Source: Phycisphaeraceae bacterium
GTDB taxonomy: Bacteria > Planctomycetota > Phycisphaerae > Phycisphaerales > UBA1924
Assembly: GCA_019454185.1 (NCBI GenBank)
Contig: CP075368.1
Location: forward strand, 3,451,649-3,515,648
Length of the DNA: 64,000 nucleotides
Reading direction: 5' to 3'
The position numbers were made by a program, and so were the translations under genes. Shown here piece by piece: positions 42,870 to 52,211 of the stretch (position 1 is the stretch's first letter; each line of letters starts with the position of its first letter). The notes under the pieces are model-generated. The model made no database searches, had not been told where the DNA came from, and was given only the letters and a program-made list of their open reading frames with translations.

Positions 42870-43967
42870 CTCGCCTACGTCCTGCCCACGCGTAACCGGC
42901 CCGAGGTTCTGGCCCGCACGCTCGCTGCGCTCGGGGCTCTGCCGCGCCACGATGCGGAAGTGATCATTGTTGATAATGACAGCGACCGTGTGCCGCAGGT
43001 GGCGCGCGAGCTGGCGAACGGGATCCCTGTGCGTCTGATCCGGATGGATGAGAACGCGGGAGCCGCGGCGCGGAACGTGGGCGTGCACGCCTCGGACCCG
43101 AGCGCAGCATGGATCGTGATGCTGGACGATGATTCGCACCCGATCTCGACCGACTTTGTGGGCGTGCTCGGGGGGATGGCCGGCGATGTGCTGGCGGTGA
43201 GCGCGGACATCCATCTGCCCGCGGAGCGACGACGCGAGGATGGAGGGTTGCCCGAGGTGTTCATCGGGTGCGGCGTGGCGGTGCGCCGTGACGCCTTCCT
43301 CGCCTCGGGCGGGTACGACCACTCGTTCAACTACTACGCGGAGGAATATGACCTTGCGGCGCGGCTGATGCTGATGGGCGGGCGCGTGGTGTTTGAGCAT
43401 CGGTTCGTGGTGCATCACCACAAGGTGACGGCGGGGCGCGACAAGGGCGTGATCCTCGGTCGGCTGATCCGCAACAACGGCTGGGTGACGCAGCGGTACG
43501 CGCCCGAAGAGCGGAGGCGCGCGGAGCTCAGGAACCTGCGCCAGCGGTATCGCGCCATCGCGATCAAGGAGCGGGCGACCGAGGGATACGGCGCGGGGCT
43601 GGTTGAGCTGCGTCGGACGATCCGTGGGCAGACTCGGCGAGCGATGCCGGTGTCGCTGCACGACAGGTTCACGGGCGCAGCGCAGGCGCTGGAGGCGGTG
43701 CGCCACGCGATGTGGGAGCGAGCGTTCCGAACCGCGGCGATCATCTGTCGCGGCAAGAACGACTGGGCGGTTGAGCGTGCGCTCTTCGAGAGTGGCGTCA
43801 GTATCGCGTGCGATCCCTCGGAGGCGGACGCTCTGGTGATCGGCACGATGTCGCCGGGTCCGATGATCGACGCGGCGGTGCGGGCGTTTCGTGAGTTCCC
43901 GGAGAGGCGTGTGCTGACGCCGTGGCTCGGCGCGGGTGTGCGGCGGGTGCCCGGCCTCGCGGCGTAA
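42840..43967 (+). CDS. Family 2 glycosyltransferase
   Basis: A 375-residue GT2 enzyme. The fold opens with AYVLPTRNRPEVLARTLAAL, with VIIVDNDSD and the acidic WIVMLDDDSHPIS motif, then VFIGCGVAVRRDAFLASGGY and EEYDLAARLMLMGG typical of rhamnosyl/galactosyl-like transferases. The C-terminal 90 residues (AMWERAFRTAAIICRGKNDW and beyond) are unlike the catalytic domain and may be a separate small domain. The start is a GTG at 42840, built from repeat sequence; GAGGG lies about ten bases upstream. It probably shares an operon with the HldE-like gene, consistent with surface-glycan synthesis. Confidence 0.85.
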   Translation: MSLRHSVTPSLAYVLPTRNRPEVLARTLAALGALPRHDAEVIIVDNDSDRVPQVARELANGIPVRLIRMDENAGAAARNVGVHASDPSAAWIVMLDDDSHPISTDFVGVLGGMAGDVLAVSADIHLPAERRREDGGLPEVFIGCGVAVRRDAFLASGGYDHSFNYYAEEYDLAARLMLMGGRVVFEHRFVVHHHKVTAGRDKGVILGRLIRNNGWVTQRYAPEERRRAELRNLRQRYRAIAIKERATEGYGAGLVELRRTIRGQTRRAMPVSLHDRFTGAAQALEAVRHAMWERAFRTAAIICRGKNDWAVERALFESGVSIACDPSEADALVIGTMSPGPMIDAAVRAFREFPERRVLTPWLGAGVRRVPGLAA

Positions 43968-44025
43968 GTGCTTTCTGGGAAATCTCTTAAATGAGCGCGA
44001 CGCGGCCTTGCGATCACCGTTAGTG

Positions 44026-44037
44026 TATGCTAGCATA
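44026..44037. promoter_or_regulatory. Perfect 12-bp palindrome TATGCTAGCATA before a small gene
   Basis: TATGCTAGCATA is self-complementary and stands out in GC-rich DNA. It ends 5 bases before the ATG of the 50-residue membrane ORF. Flanking ATCAC (44013-44017) and GTGAT (44040-44044) add outer, slightly off-centre symmetry. A regulator binding site is plausible; no family is assigned. Confidence 0.4.
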
Positions 44038-44042
44038 GCGTG

Positions 44043-44195
44043 ATGTCACGGCTTCTGCTTGCGATCCTCTCGTGGGTCGGCTCGTTCCTGTACGAGCACC
44101 GTGTGCTGGTGATCTATGCCGCGGTCGTTCTGTTCTGCGTCTTTGGCACGCAGTGGCTTTTCTTCGCGGGGCTGCGCGCGGCGAAGCCGACGTAG
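44043..44195 (+). CDS. Small hydrophobic membrane protein, 50 aa
   Basis: A short ORF (ATG 44043, TAG at 44193). The product is MSRLLLAILSWVGSFLYEHR, then a strong membrane helix VLVIYAAVVLFCVFGTQWLF and a short tail ending in lysine-proline-threonine. No Shine-Dalgarno is obvious, but a palindrome sits directly upstream. Small single-span proteins of this kind are often regulators or toxins; that role is not shown here. It lies between a glycosyltransferase and a converging NUDIX gene. Confidence 0.5.
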   Translation: MSRLLLAILSWVGSFLYEHRVLVIYAAVVLFCVFGTQWLFFAGLRAAKPT

Positions 44196-44228
44196 GCAAG
44201 AGCGCAACTGCGGCGTCGTATGGCGATG

Positions 44229-44264
44229 CACCAGTTCCGTCGCGAAGCGCGCCGGGAACTGGTG
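44229..44264. repeat. Dispersed hairpin, CACCAGTTCC/GGAACTGGTG arms
   Basis: Ten-base perfect arms around GTCGCGAAGCGCGCCG, ending GGTGGCACC. It shares the arm sequence with 21040-21085 and the overall architecture with the units at 7388-7835. It lies directly before a tandem 7-bp repeat. Confidence 0.6.
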
Positions 44265-44266
44265 GC

Positions 44267-44315
44267 ACCCAGCACCCAGCACCCAGCACCCAGCACCCAG
44301 CACTCAGCACTCAGC
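44267..44315. repeat. Seven tandem 7-bp units (ACCCAGC/ACTCAGC)
   Basis: Five ACCCAGC units then two ACTCAGC units. The repeat runs over the end of the NUDIX gene: its stop codon TGA (44304-44306 on the minus strand) lies within the sixth unit. Confidence 0.85.
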
Positions 44316-44882
44316 ACGCTCGGGCCACACACGCAGCCACGGCTCTGAGAGGGAGCCGGGTTTGAGGATCTCTTGCCTGATCTCGCGGATCGCGCCGCGC
44401 TGACCGGGCCACATGAAGGACTTCTCTGCATCCGATGCGCGGACCCAGCGCACGGCGTCGTGCTCATCGTTGAGTTCGGCGTGCCAGTCTGTGACGACCT
44501 CGGCCGCGAAGCGTGGCGAGAGCATGATGGCGTTCTTCGACGCGAGGAAGTAGGGGTGCACCTGCTCCAGCGACCAGAGGCCGAGCAGTTCGGGCGAGTG
44601 CTGTTCGAGCCCGACCTCTTCTTTCAACTCGCGCCAGGCGCAGTCGGTCGCCGTCTCGCCGGCTTCGATGTGTCCCATGAGTGGCTGCCAGGTTCCGGCG
44701 AGAGAGCCGCCGTGCTCGGGGCTGGCGGCGCGACGCAGTTGCATGACCTCGACGACATCCTCACCCCCGATGGACTCTCCGGAGGGATCGATCCGGGCGC
44801 GGGATGGGCGGCGGCGGAAGATGAAGACGTCAACGACGTCGGAGATGATGCGCGGGCCTGCGTTCGATGGGTCGGATGTCAT
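44304..44882 (-). CDS. NUDIX hydrolase
   Basis: A 192-residue NUDIX protein. The box is GHIEAGETATDCAWRELKEE followed by VGL, matching Gx5Ex7REUxEExGU, with the glutamates coordinating divalent metal. It begins with strand-like IISDVVDVFIFRRRPS and ends in a tryptophan-rich tail (SEPWLRVWPERAEC). The last codons are encoded by the 7-bp tandem repeat, so the true C-terminus probably once differed. It may hydrolyse dinucleoside polyphosphates or nucleotide sugars; the substrate is open. Convergent with the small membrane gene. Confidence 0.88.
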   Translation of the reverse strand: MTSDPSNAGPRIISDVVDVFIFRRRPSRARIDPSGESIGGEDVVEVMQLRRAASPEHGGSLAGTWQPLMGHIEAGETATDCAWRELKEEVGLEQHSPELLGLWSLEQVHPYFLASKNAIMLSPRFAAEVVTDWHAELNDEHDAVRWVRASDAEKSFMWPGQRGAIREIRQEILKPGSLSEPWLRVWPERAEC

Positions 44883-44961
44883 AGGTGCGAGCGTAGGGCG
44901 AGAGAGCGCGGAGATGCCGCCCGACGGGATGGAGAGTCACCGAGAGCGGATCAGCGGTGTT

Positions 44962-46305
44962 TCATCCGGGGGCGAGCCCCATGATGGGCCACGCCTTCGC
45001 GAGCGTCTCGCTCCACTCGGATTCGGGATCGGAGTCGGCGACGATTCCAGCACCCACGGCGTACTCGATGGCATCTTCGGAGATCGCGGCGGTGCGGATA
45101 GCGACGTTGAGGGCCAGGCGTCCATCGTCGCCGAGGTACCCGATGCAGCCGCAGTAGAAGCGTCGGGGGTGGGCCTCGAGTTCGCGGATGATCTGCATGG
45201 CGCGGATCTTGGGCGCGCCTGTGACGCTCCCCGGGGGCAGGGCGTTCCAGAGGAGGTCGAGGGGCGAGCGGTCGTGCCGGAGGATGCCGGAGACCGTGCC
45301 GGTCGCCTGGAGAAGACCTCGCCCGGTGCTGTCGGTGTGAATCTCGATGGTGCGGGGCTGCTCGACCCGAACCGAACCGAGCACGCAGGACTTCCCGATG
45401 TCGTTGCGCATGAGGTCGATGATCATGTTGAGTTCGGCGCGGTCTTTCTCGGAGCGATCGAGTTCGTTCGGGTGGGCATCGCCGGAGTTGCGTGTGCCCT
45501 TCATCGGTCGGGCCCGGACGATGCGGGTGTGCGGATCGAAGTCGAGGAAGAGTTCCGGGCTGACGGAGGCGAGCGCGTGCGTGCGGGCTCGGTCGCCCTC
45601 GGTCCATTCGAGGTATGCGCCGTGCCAGGGTCGGGCGGCGGACGCGAGCGCGGTGAAGAGGCCGCGCGAAGAGCCCCGGAAGTGAGATCGCAAGGGATGG
45701 CTGAGATTGACCTGATACACGTCACCATCTCGGATGTAGGTTTTGGCATGCTCGACCGTGCGGACGAATCGCGCGTGCCCGGTTGCGCTGGTGATGGGGC
45801 CGATTTCGAAGCCGGGGCGTGCGTGCCGCGCAGGGGCCGGGAGTTGTGGCGGGTTCTCCCCAAAGGGGGACCAGGAGTTGGAGTGTCCATCATGGATCCA
45901 GCCCCGGGAGATGCGGGCCACGATGGCGGCGGGGGTGTTGGCCGATTCGGGACGTGGCTGGACGGCGGGCTCAAGAGAGGCCGCGGCTTCGTAGGAGATC
46001 GCGATCAACCAGCCCGGGCCGAATGGGGCGGTTGAGGTGTGTTCCGGTTCTGCCGGGCGGGATCGAGGGCAGGACGAAACGAGGATCGTGGCGAGTGACG
46101 CTTTCACATCACCATCAATGACAGACACTTGCGACGGATTTGCGAGAAGCGACCAGCGTGAGCGGTCGTGGGATCCGATGCCGGAATAGAGGGCGACAAG
46201 TGGGTCGGATTGGGGCCAGGCGTCGATGGCTTCGAGAGGTGAGAGCGTGGGGAGGGTGTGCGGCGCGTGGGGGTTCGGAGGTGAAGTCGGGTCGGAGGTG
46301 GGCAC
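44962..46305 (-). CDS. pabB: Chorismate-utilising enzyme, aminodeoxychorismate/anthranilate synthase component I
   Basis: A 447-residue protein from GTG 46305, chosen because the frame further upstream (to 46500) is proline/arginine-rich. The C-terminal chorismate-binding domain has VNLSHPLRSHF, ARPMKGTRNSG, LNMIIDLMRNDIG, VEQPRTIEIHTDS, the catalytic PPGSVTGAPKIRAMQIIREL and FYCGCIGYLGDDGRLALNVAIR. These blocks match PabB/TrpE proteins, which convert chorismate with glutamine-derived ammonia. PabB (4-aminobenzoate for folate) is favoured because no TrpG/TrpD neighbours appear. It is divergent from ppdK. Confidence 0.82.
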   Translation of the reverse strand: MPTSDPTSPPNPHAPHTLPTLSPLEAIDAWPQSDPLVALYSGIGSHDRSRWSLLANPSQVSVIDGDVKASLATILVSSCPRSRPAEPEHTSTAPFGPGWLIAISYEAAASLEPAVQPRPESANTPAAIVARISRGWIHDGHSNSWSPFGENPPQLPAPARHARPGFEIGPITSATGHARFVRTVEHAKTYIRDGDVYQVNLSHPLRSHFRGSSRGLFTALASAARPWHGAYLEWTEGDRARTHALASVSPELFLDFDPHTRIVRARPMKGTRNSGDAHPNELDRSEKDRAELNMIIDLMRNDIGKSCVLGSVRVEQPRTIEIHTDSTGRGLLQATGTVSGILRHDRSPLDLLWNALPPGSVTGAPKIRAMQIIRELEAHPRRFYCGCIGYLGDDGRLALNVAIRTAAISEDAIEYAVGAGIVADSDPESEWSETLAKAWPIMGLAPG

Positions 46306-46517
46306 GCGTGGCGAGTTTAGTCCTCGGGCGGGGTGCTTGAGCGGCGGGTTTCGCCGGGGCCTGACGGGTGTTTGAGGCGAGATTCCGGGGGAAAGTCGAA
46401 AGCGGGGGAGGGGGTTTCTAAACTCTGCGTCCCACGGGCGGCCGCGTGCCGCGCGGGTTCTGTCGCCACCCTTCGCGTCCGTCAACGGGCGTGAGATCAC
46501 CCCCCAGGCAGGTGTCT

Positions 46518-49283
46518 ATGGCCAAGCGAGTCACGAAGTCCGGATCGAAGAAGACCCATGCAGCGAATGCTCGGCGGACGAAGCCAGTGAGCAAGAAGGT
46601 TGCTCGCAAGGCGGGAAGTGCGCCGAGCGGTCCGACGCCCAAGGGCGGGAAGATGGTGTACTACTTCGGCAAGACACGGACCGAGGGCGGCCCGTCATTG
46701 AAGATGCTGCTGGGCGGCAAGGGGGCGAACCTCGCGGATATGACGTCGATCGGTCTGCCGGTTCCTCCCGGGTTCACGATCACGACGGATACCTGCGCGA
46801 AGTACTACGACGCGGGGAAGCGCCTGCCGACGGGGCTGATGAACGAGGTTCACAAGAACATCGCGCTGCTTGAGAAGGAGCTCGGCAAGGTCTTCGGATC
46901 GGTTGACAATCCGCTGCTCGTGTCGGTGCGTTCGGGCGCGGCGGTCTCGATGCCGGGGATGATGGACACGATCCTGAATCTCGGCCTGACGGACGCTGCG
47001 GTCGAGGGCCTTGCGAAGGCGACGAAGAACGAGCGGTTCGCATTCGATGCGTACCGGCGTCTGATCAACATGTTCGGCGACGTCGTGATGGGCGTTGATC
47101 ACGAGCACTTCGAGCACGCGTTCGACGAGATCAAGCGGAAGCATCGCGCCGAGGCGGACACGGACGTGCCCGCGGCGGGCCTGCGTGAGTTGTGCCAGGC
47201 GTACAAGGACGTGTACCGGAAGTATGTCGGGGATGAGTTCCCGCAGAATCCGTTCAAGCAGCTCGAGCTGGCGATCGAGGCCGTGTTCAAGTCGTGGAAC
47301 GCAGATCGGGCGATCTCGTACCGGCGCCTGGCGGGGATCAGCGGCCTGAACGGCACGGCCGTCAACGTGCAGTCGATGGTCTACGGCAACATGGGCGAGG
47401 ACTCAGGGACGGGCGTCGCGTTCACGCGCAACCCCTCCACCGGGGACAACACCTTCTACGGCGAGTTCCTGATCAACGCGCAGGGCGAGGATGTGGTCGC
47501 GGGAATCCGCACGCCCAAGCCGGTTGACGAGATGCCCGCGTGGAACAAGCGAGTTCACCAGCAGCTCCTGAAGATCAAGCAGACACTCGAGAAGCACTAC
47601 AAGGAGATGCAGGACATCGAGTTCACCATCGAGCGCGGCACGCTCTTCATGCTGCAGACCAGAACCGGCAAGAGGACCGGAGCGGCGGCGGTGAAGATCG
47701 CCTGCGACATGGTCAAGGAGAAACTCATCGATGAGAAGACCGCGCTGCTCCGCATTCCTGCGGGAGACCTGACGCAGCTGCTGCTCCCGTCGTTCGACCC
47801 GACCAAGAAGTCGATCGCGAAGGTGCTGGCCAAGGGGCTTCCGGCGTCGCCGGGCGCGGCGGTCGGCAAGCCGGCGTTCACCGCTGAGGAAGCCGTGCGT
47901 CGCAAGCAGGCGGGCGAGAGCGTCATTCTGGTGCGGAAGGAGACAAGCCCGGAGGATGTCGAGGGCATGCACTCCGCGGCCGGGATCCTCACGAGCACGG
48001 GCGGCATGACGAGCCACGCGGCGGTGGTCGCGCGCGGCTGGGGCAAGTGCTGCGTGGCGGGCGCGGGCGACATCCACATCGACGCCACCAAGGGTGAGTT
48101 CACGGTCGGCGGGAAGTCGTACGGGCGCGAGGACGTGATCTCGATCGACGGCTCGACGGGCGAGGTGATCTCGGGCGCGGTGCCCCGGGTGGAGCCGACG
48201 CTCTCCGGCGACTTTGCCAAGATCATGAAGTGGGCGGACAAGTACCGGACCATCGGCGTCCGCACCAACGCGGACACGCCGGCGGACGCGAAGCGCGGGC
48301 GCGACTTCGGAGCCGAGGGAATCGGCCTGACGCGCACGGAGCACATGTTCTTCGAGGGCGATCGCATCAAGGCGATGCGCGAGATGATCCTCGCCGAGGT
48401 CGTCGAGACGCGCGAGCGGGCCCTGGCGAAGCTGCTTCCCTATCAGCGGGACGACTTCATCGGGATCTTCCGCGCGATGGACGGGCTGCCCGTGACGATC
48501 CGCCTGATCGATCCTCCCCTGCACGAGTTCCTGCCCCACGAGCCCGAGGCCCAGAAGGAGATGGCCCAGTCGATCGGCGTGCCGCTTGAGAAGGTGAAGC
48601 AGCGCGTGGCCCAGTTGCACGAGATGAACCCGATGCTAGGGCATCGCGGGTGCCGCCTGTGCGTGACCTATCCCGAGATCCTGGTGATGCAGGTGCGGGC
48701 GATCGTGGAGGCGGCGATCGAGTGCGTGCGGGAGAACGTGAAGGCACTTCCGGAGATCATGATCCCGCTCGTCGGCACGAAGCGCGAGTTGTCTCTGCTG
48801 CGTGAGCAGGTCGAGAAGACGATCGCGAAGGTGAAGGCGGACGAGGACTTCACGGCCCGCCTGGACATCAAGATCGGAACGATGATCGAGATTCCCCGTG
48901 CGGCACTGACAGCGGACGAGATCGCGCAGCACGCGGACTTCTTCTCGTTCGGCACCAACGACCTGACGCAGTTGACCTATGGGTTCAGCCGCGACGACAT
49001 CAACTCGTTCCTGCCCGACTACCTGAATCGCGACATCCTCGAGAAGGATCCGTTCCAGTCGCTGGATCAGACGGGCGTGGGGCAGTTGGTGCAGATGGGC
49101 ATCGAGAAGGGCCGCAAGGCATCCAAGGGCCTGAAGATCGGCATCTGCGGCGAGCACGGCGGCGATCCGTCCTCCGTCCACTTCTGCCACAAGGTCGGCA
49201 TGGACTATGTGTCGTGTTCGCCGTTCCGTGTGCCGATCGCGCGTCTCGCGGCGGCGCAGGCGGCGATCATGGGCGGGAAGTAA
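46518..49283 (+). CDS. ppdK: Pyruvate, phosphate dikinase
   Basis: A 921-residue enzyme that interconverts pyruvate, ATP and Pi with phosphoenolpyruvate, AMP and PPi in the cytoplasm. The N-terminal ATP-grasp domain includes VYYFGKTRTEGG, LLGGKGANLADMTSIGLPVP and SVRSGAAVSMPGMMDTILNL. The swivelling phosphohistidine domain has TSTGGMTSHAAVVARGWGKC with His500. The C-terminal TIM barrel has EGIGLTRTEHMFF, MLGHRGCRLCVTYPEI and GICGEHGGDPSS. Compared with standard PPDK (about 875) it has a lysine-rich N-terminal extension of about 45 residues; an internal start at MVYYFGK is possible. A strong terminator follows the stop. Confidence 0.96.
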   Translation: MAKRVTKSGSKKTHAANARRTKPVSKKVARKAGSAPSGPTPKGGKMVYYFGKTRTEGGPSLKMLLGGKGANLADMTSIGLPVPPGFTITTDTCAKYYDAGKRLPTGLMNEVHKNIALLEKELGKVFGSVDNPLLVSVRSGAAVSMPGMMDTILNLGLTDAAVEGLAKATKNERFAFDAYRRLINMFGDVVMGVDHEHFEHAFDEIKRKHRAEADTDVPAAGLRELCQAYKDVYRKYVGDEFPQNPFKQLELAIEAVFKSWNADRAISYRRLAGISGLNGTAVNVQSMVYGNMGEDSGTGVAFTRNPSTGDNTFYGEFLINAQGEDVVAGIRTPKPVDEMPAWNKRVHQQLLKIKQTLEKHYKEMQDIEFTIERGTLFMLQTRTGKRTGAAAVKIACDMVKEKLIDEKTALLRIPAGDLTQLLLPSFDPTKKSIAKVLAKGLPASPGAAVGKPAFTAEEAVRRKQAGESVILVRKETSPEDVEGMHSAAGILTSTGGMTSHAAVVARGWGKCCVAGAGDIHIDATKGEFTVGGKSYGREDVISIDGSTGEVISGAVPRVEPTLSGDFAKIMKWADKYRTIGVRTNADTPADAKRGRDFGAEGIGLTRTEHMFFEGDRIKAMREMILAEVVETRERALAKLLPYQRDDFIGIFRAMDGLPVTIRLIDPPLHEFLPHEPEAQKEMAQSIGVPLEKVKQRVAQLHEMNPMLGHRGCRLCVTYPEILVMQVRAIVEAAIECVRENVKALPEIMIPLVGTKRELSLLREQVEKTIAKVKADEDFTARLDIKIGTMIEIPRAALTADEIAQHADFFSFGTNDLTQLTYGFSRDDINSFLPDYLNRDILEKDPFQSLDQTGVGQLVQMGIEKGRKASKGLKIGICGEHGGDPSSVHFCHKVGMDYVSCSPFRVPIARLAAAQAAIMGGK

Positions 49284-49319
49284 ACCCCTCCGATCGCCTT
49301 CATGTCATCCGTTGACCCC

Positions 49320-49348
49320 AAAGAGCCCGGCCCTGTGCCGGGCTCTTT
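49320..49348 (+). terminator. Strong rho-independent terminator after ppdK
   Basis: AAAGAGCCCGG and CCGGGCTCTTT form a perfect 11-base stem with the seven-base loop CCCTGTG, followed by CAATT. It lies 36 bases after the ppdK stop. The stem ends in a T-run of its own, so it can terminate from either direction. Confidence 0.85.
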
Positions 49349-49445
49349 CAATTCATGCCACCGATTTCCGTGCGAATGAACCGCGTCGCTACAGCGAGTG
49401 CGAACCACGGCGCACTGCTCTGAGCGGCCCGCAGGGACGCGAGTA

Positions 49446-49496
49446 GACAGCCGTGGGTAAGGGAGGTCGCCTCTGGCGACCGACCGCCACCCACGG
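49446..49496. repeat. REP-like element, left copy of the second Y1 locus
   Basis: A nested palindrome. Outer arms CCGTGGGT (49451-49458) and ACCCACGG (49489-49496) enclose the perfect hairpin GGTCGCC-TCT-GGCGACC (49465-49481). The segment GACAGCCGTGGGTAAGGGAG matches, in inverted orientation, the right element at 50148-50168 apart from one extra C there. Confidence 0.8.
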
Positions 49497-49542
49497 TACA
49501 TGCGGTATATTGGTGTCGACCCCGCAGGGGTCGGAGGATGCC

Positions 49543-49995
49543 ATGTCGCAAACGCTGTCTCGCGTGCTGATTCATTACGTCTTCTCGACGCGGAATCGTG
49601 AATCGCTCATCACTCCCGATATTGAATCTGACCTGTACGCGTACATGGGCGGCATCTGCCGGGCGCACGACTCTCCATTGCTCTCGATGGGAGGAATGCC
49701 GGACCACGTCCACATGCTTGTCGTGCTGGGTCGGAAGATCTCGATGAGCGATCTGATGATGGAGGTAAAGAAGGACTCTTCAAAGTGGATCAAGACACGG
49801 GGACGCGAGTTCAGCGGGTTCCATTGGCAGGACGGCTACGGGGCTTTTTCGATAGGTGAGTCGCAGCGGAATGATATTCTGCGGTACATCGCGACGCAGA
49901 AGGAACACCACAAGACTCGTACATTCAAGGAAGAGCTTGTCGCGCTTCTTGAGCGCTACGGCGTGGAGTACGACCCGGAGCATATCTGGACGTGA
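49543..49995 (+). CDS. REP-associated/IS200-like Y1 transposase
   Basis: A 150-residue HUH transposase. MPDHVHMLVVLG gives the metal site and DILRYIATQKEHHKTRTF the catalytic tyrosine helix. The core also has HYVFSTRNRESLITPDIES and SSKWIKTRGREFSGFHWQDGY. It is a diverged homologue of the first transposase: same length and layout with many substitutions, so the two entered or separated long ago. ATG 49543 follows GGAGGATGCC. No disruption of the motifs is seen, so the enzyme could be functional. Confidence 0.88.
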   Translation: MSQTLSRVLIHYVFSTRNRESLITPDIESDLYAYMGGICRAHDSPLLSMGGMPDHVHMLVVLGRKISMSDLMMEVKKDSSKWIKTRGREFSGFHWQDGYGAFSIGESQRNDILRYIATQKEHHKTRTFKEELVALLERYGVEYDPEHIWT

Positions 49996-50126
49996 AGCGA
50001 GGGTTGTGTATCTTGCAGAGTGGACGCCAGCTGATGGCGACTTCCGCGTGCCGTCGGTCCAATCAGGAGACTCCGACCCCTGTGGGGTCGAGTGAAGAAG
50101 ACAGTCGCATTCGCGCGCGTCGCCTT

Positions 50127-50168
50127 CCGTGGGTCGCGGTCGCTTCGCTCCCTTGACCCACGGCTGTC
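50127..50168. repeat. REP-like element, right copy of the second Y1 locus
   Basis: Perfect CCGTGGGTC (50127-50135) and GACCCACGG (50155-50163) arms with a 19-base GC-rich loop, followed by CTGTC. In reverse complement it begins GACAGCCGTGGGTCAAGGGAG, matching the left element of this locus. Confidence 0.8.
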
Positions 50169-50233
50169 AACTATGCCCCCTGCGGGGGCATCATGATTCC
50201 AACACGTTACAAATTACAATCCAAAGTCGGAAC

Positions 50234-50649
50234 TCATCGGCCATGCTTGCTTGACGAACGGCTTCCCGCTTTCTTTGTTTGACCCTCAGCATCGTTAATG
50301 CGAGCGTGGAGTGGGGCTCTTGCACGGACGGCAGAGACGCGCTCGGTCTCGTCGTTCTTAGAAGTTCTCGGAGGGCGTACGCGTGGTTCTGGGTTTACGC
50401 GATTGGGCACGCCGAGACGCGAATCGATTCGATATGACAGACGAGCACACGCATCGGGCAGTTGGAACAGCCGATATCGGCTAGCACCCTCCATTCCGGA
50501 TGGGGAGCTCAGCACCTGTGTGATCTCATCCTTTACCCATCGTGCGACAGCGTCCAAACTCTTGAGGGTGGGACGAGCCGATGCACGCTTTGACTTCGGC
50601 TGCGGATTGGGTTTGCGCTTTGGCATGAGGTTTGCCATTTCACAGAGGC

Positions 50650-50653
<4 letters not shown>
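50234..50653 (-). CDS. Hypothetical basic protein, about 135 aa
   Basis: A frame that starts at GTG 50653 (overlapping the thrC stop) or at ATG 50638. The product is short and strongly basic, [19 protein letters not shown] at the N-terminus and [13 protein letters not shown] at the C-terminus, with a possible small folded middle ([38 protein letters not shown]). Lower GC than thrC. I recognise no family, and coding status is uncertain. It may be a co-transcribed small nucleic-acid-binding protein or a chance frame. Confidence 0.35.
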
Positions 50654-52128
<1,475 letters not shown>

Positions 52129-52211
52129 GGATGGATGGTAGAAGGGGGGCCCACGGCCGTAGAAGCGAGATTCAACGGCAGCGTGGACGGGGTGGTGGTA
52201 CGCTGATCTCT

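Larger units (their letters stand above)
49446..50168 (+). mobile_element. REPtron-like locus: second Y1 transposase flanked by inverted REP-like elements
   Basis: The Y1 transposase gene 49543-49995 is flanked by homologous palindromic elements in inverted orientation (49446-49496 and 50127-50168). Small GACCCC/GGGGTC hairpins lie just inside each end (49517-49531 and about 50075-50090). The arrangement parallels the first locus at 33947-34639. Confidence 0.65.

Noticed and set aside
46306-46500. N-terminal extension of pabB to 46500
   Set aside because: The extra residues are proline/arginine-rich and approach the ppdK start region; the family begins near the GTG at 46305.
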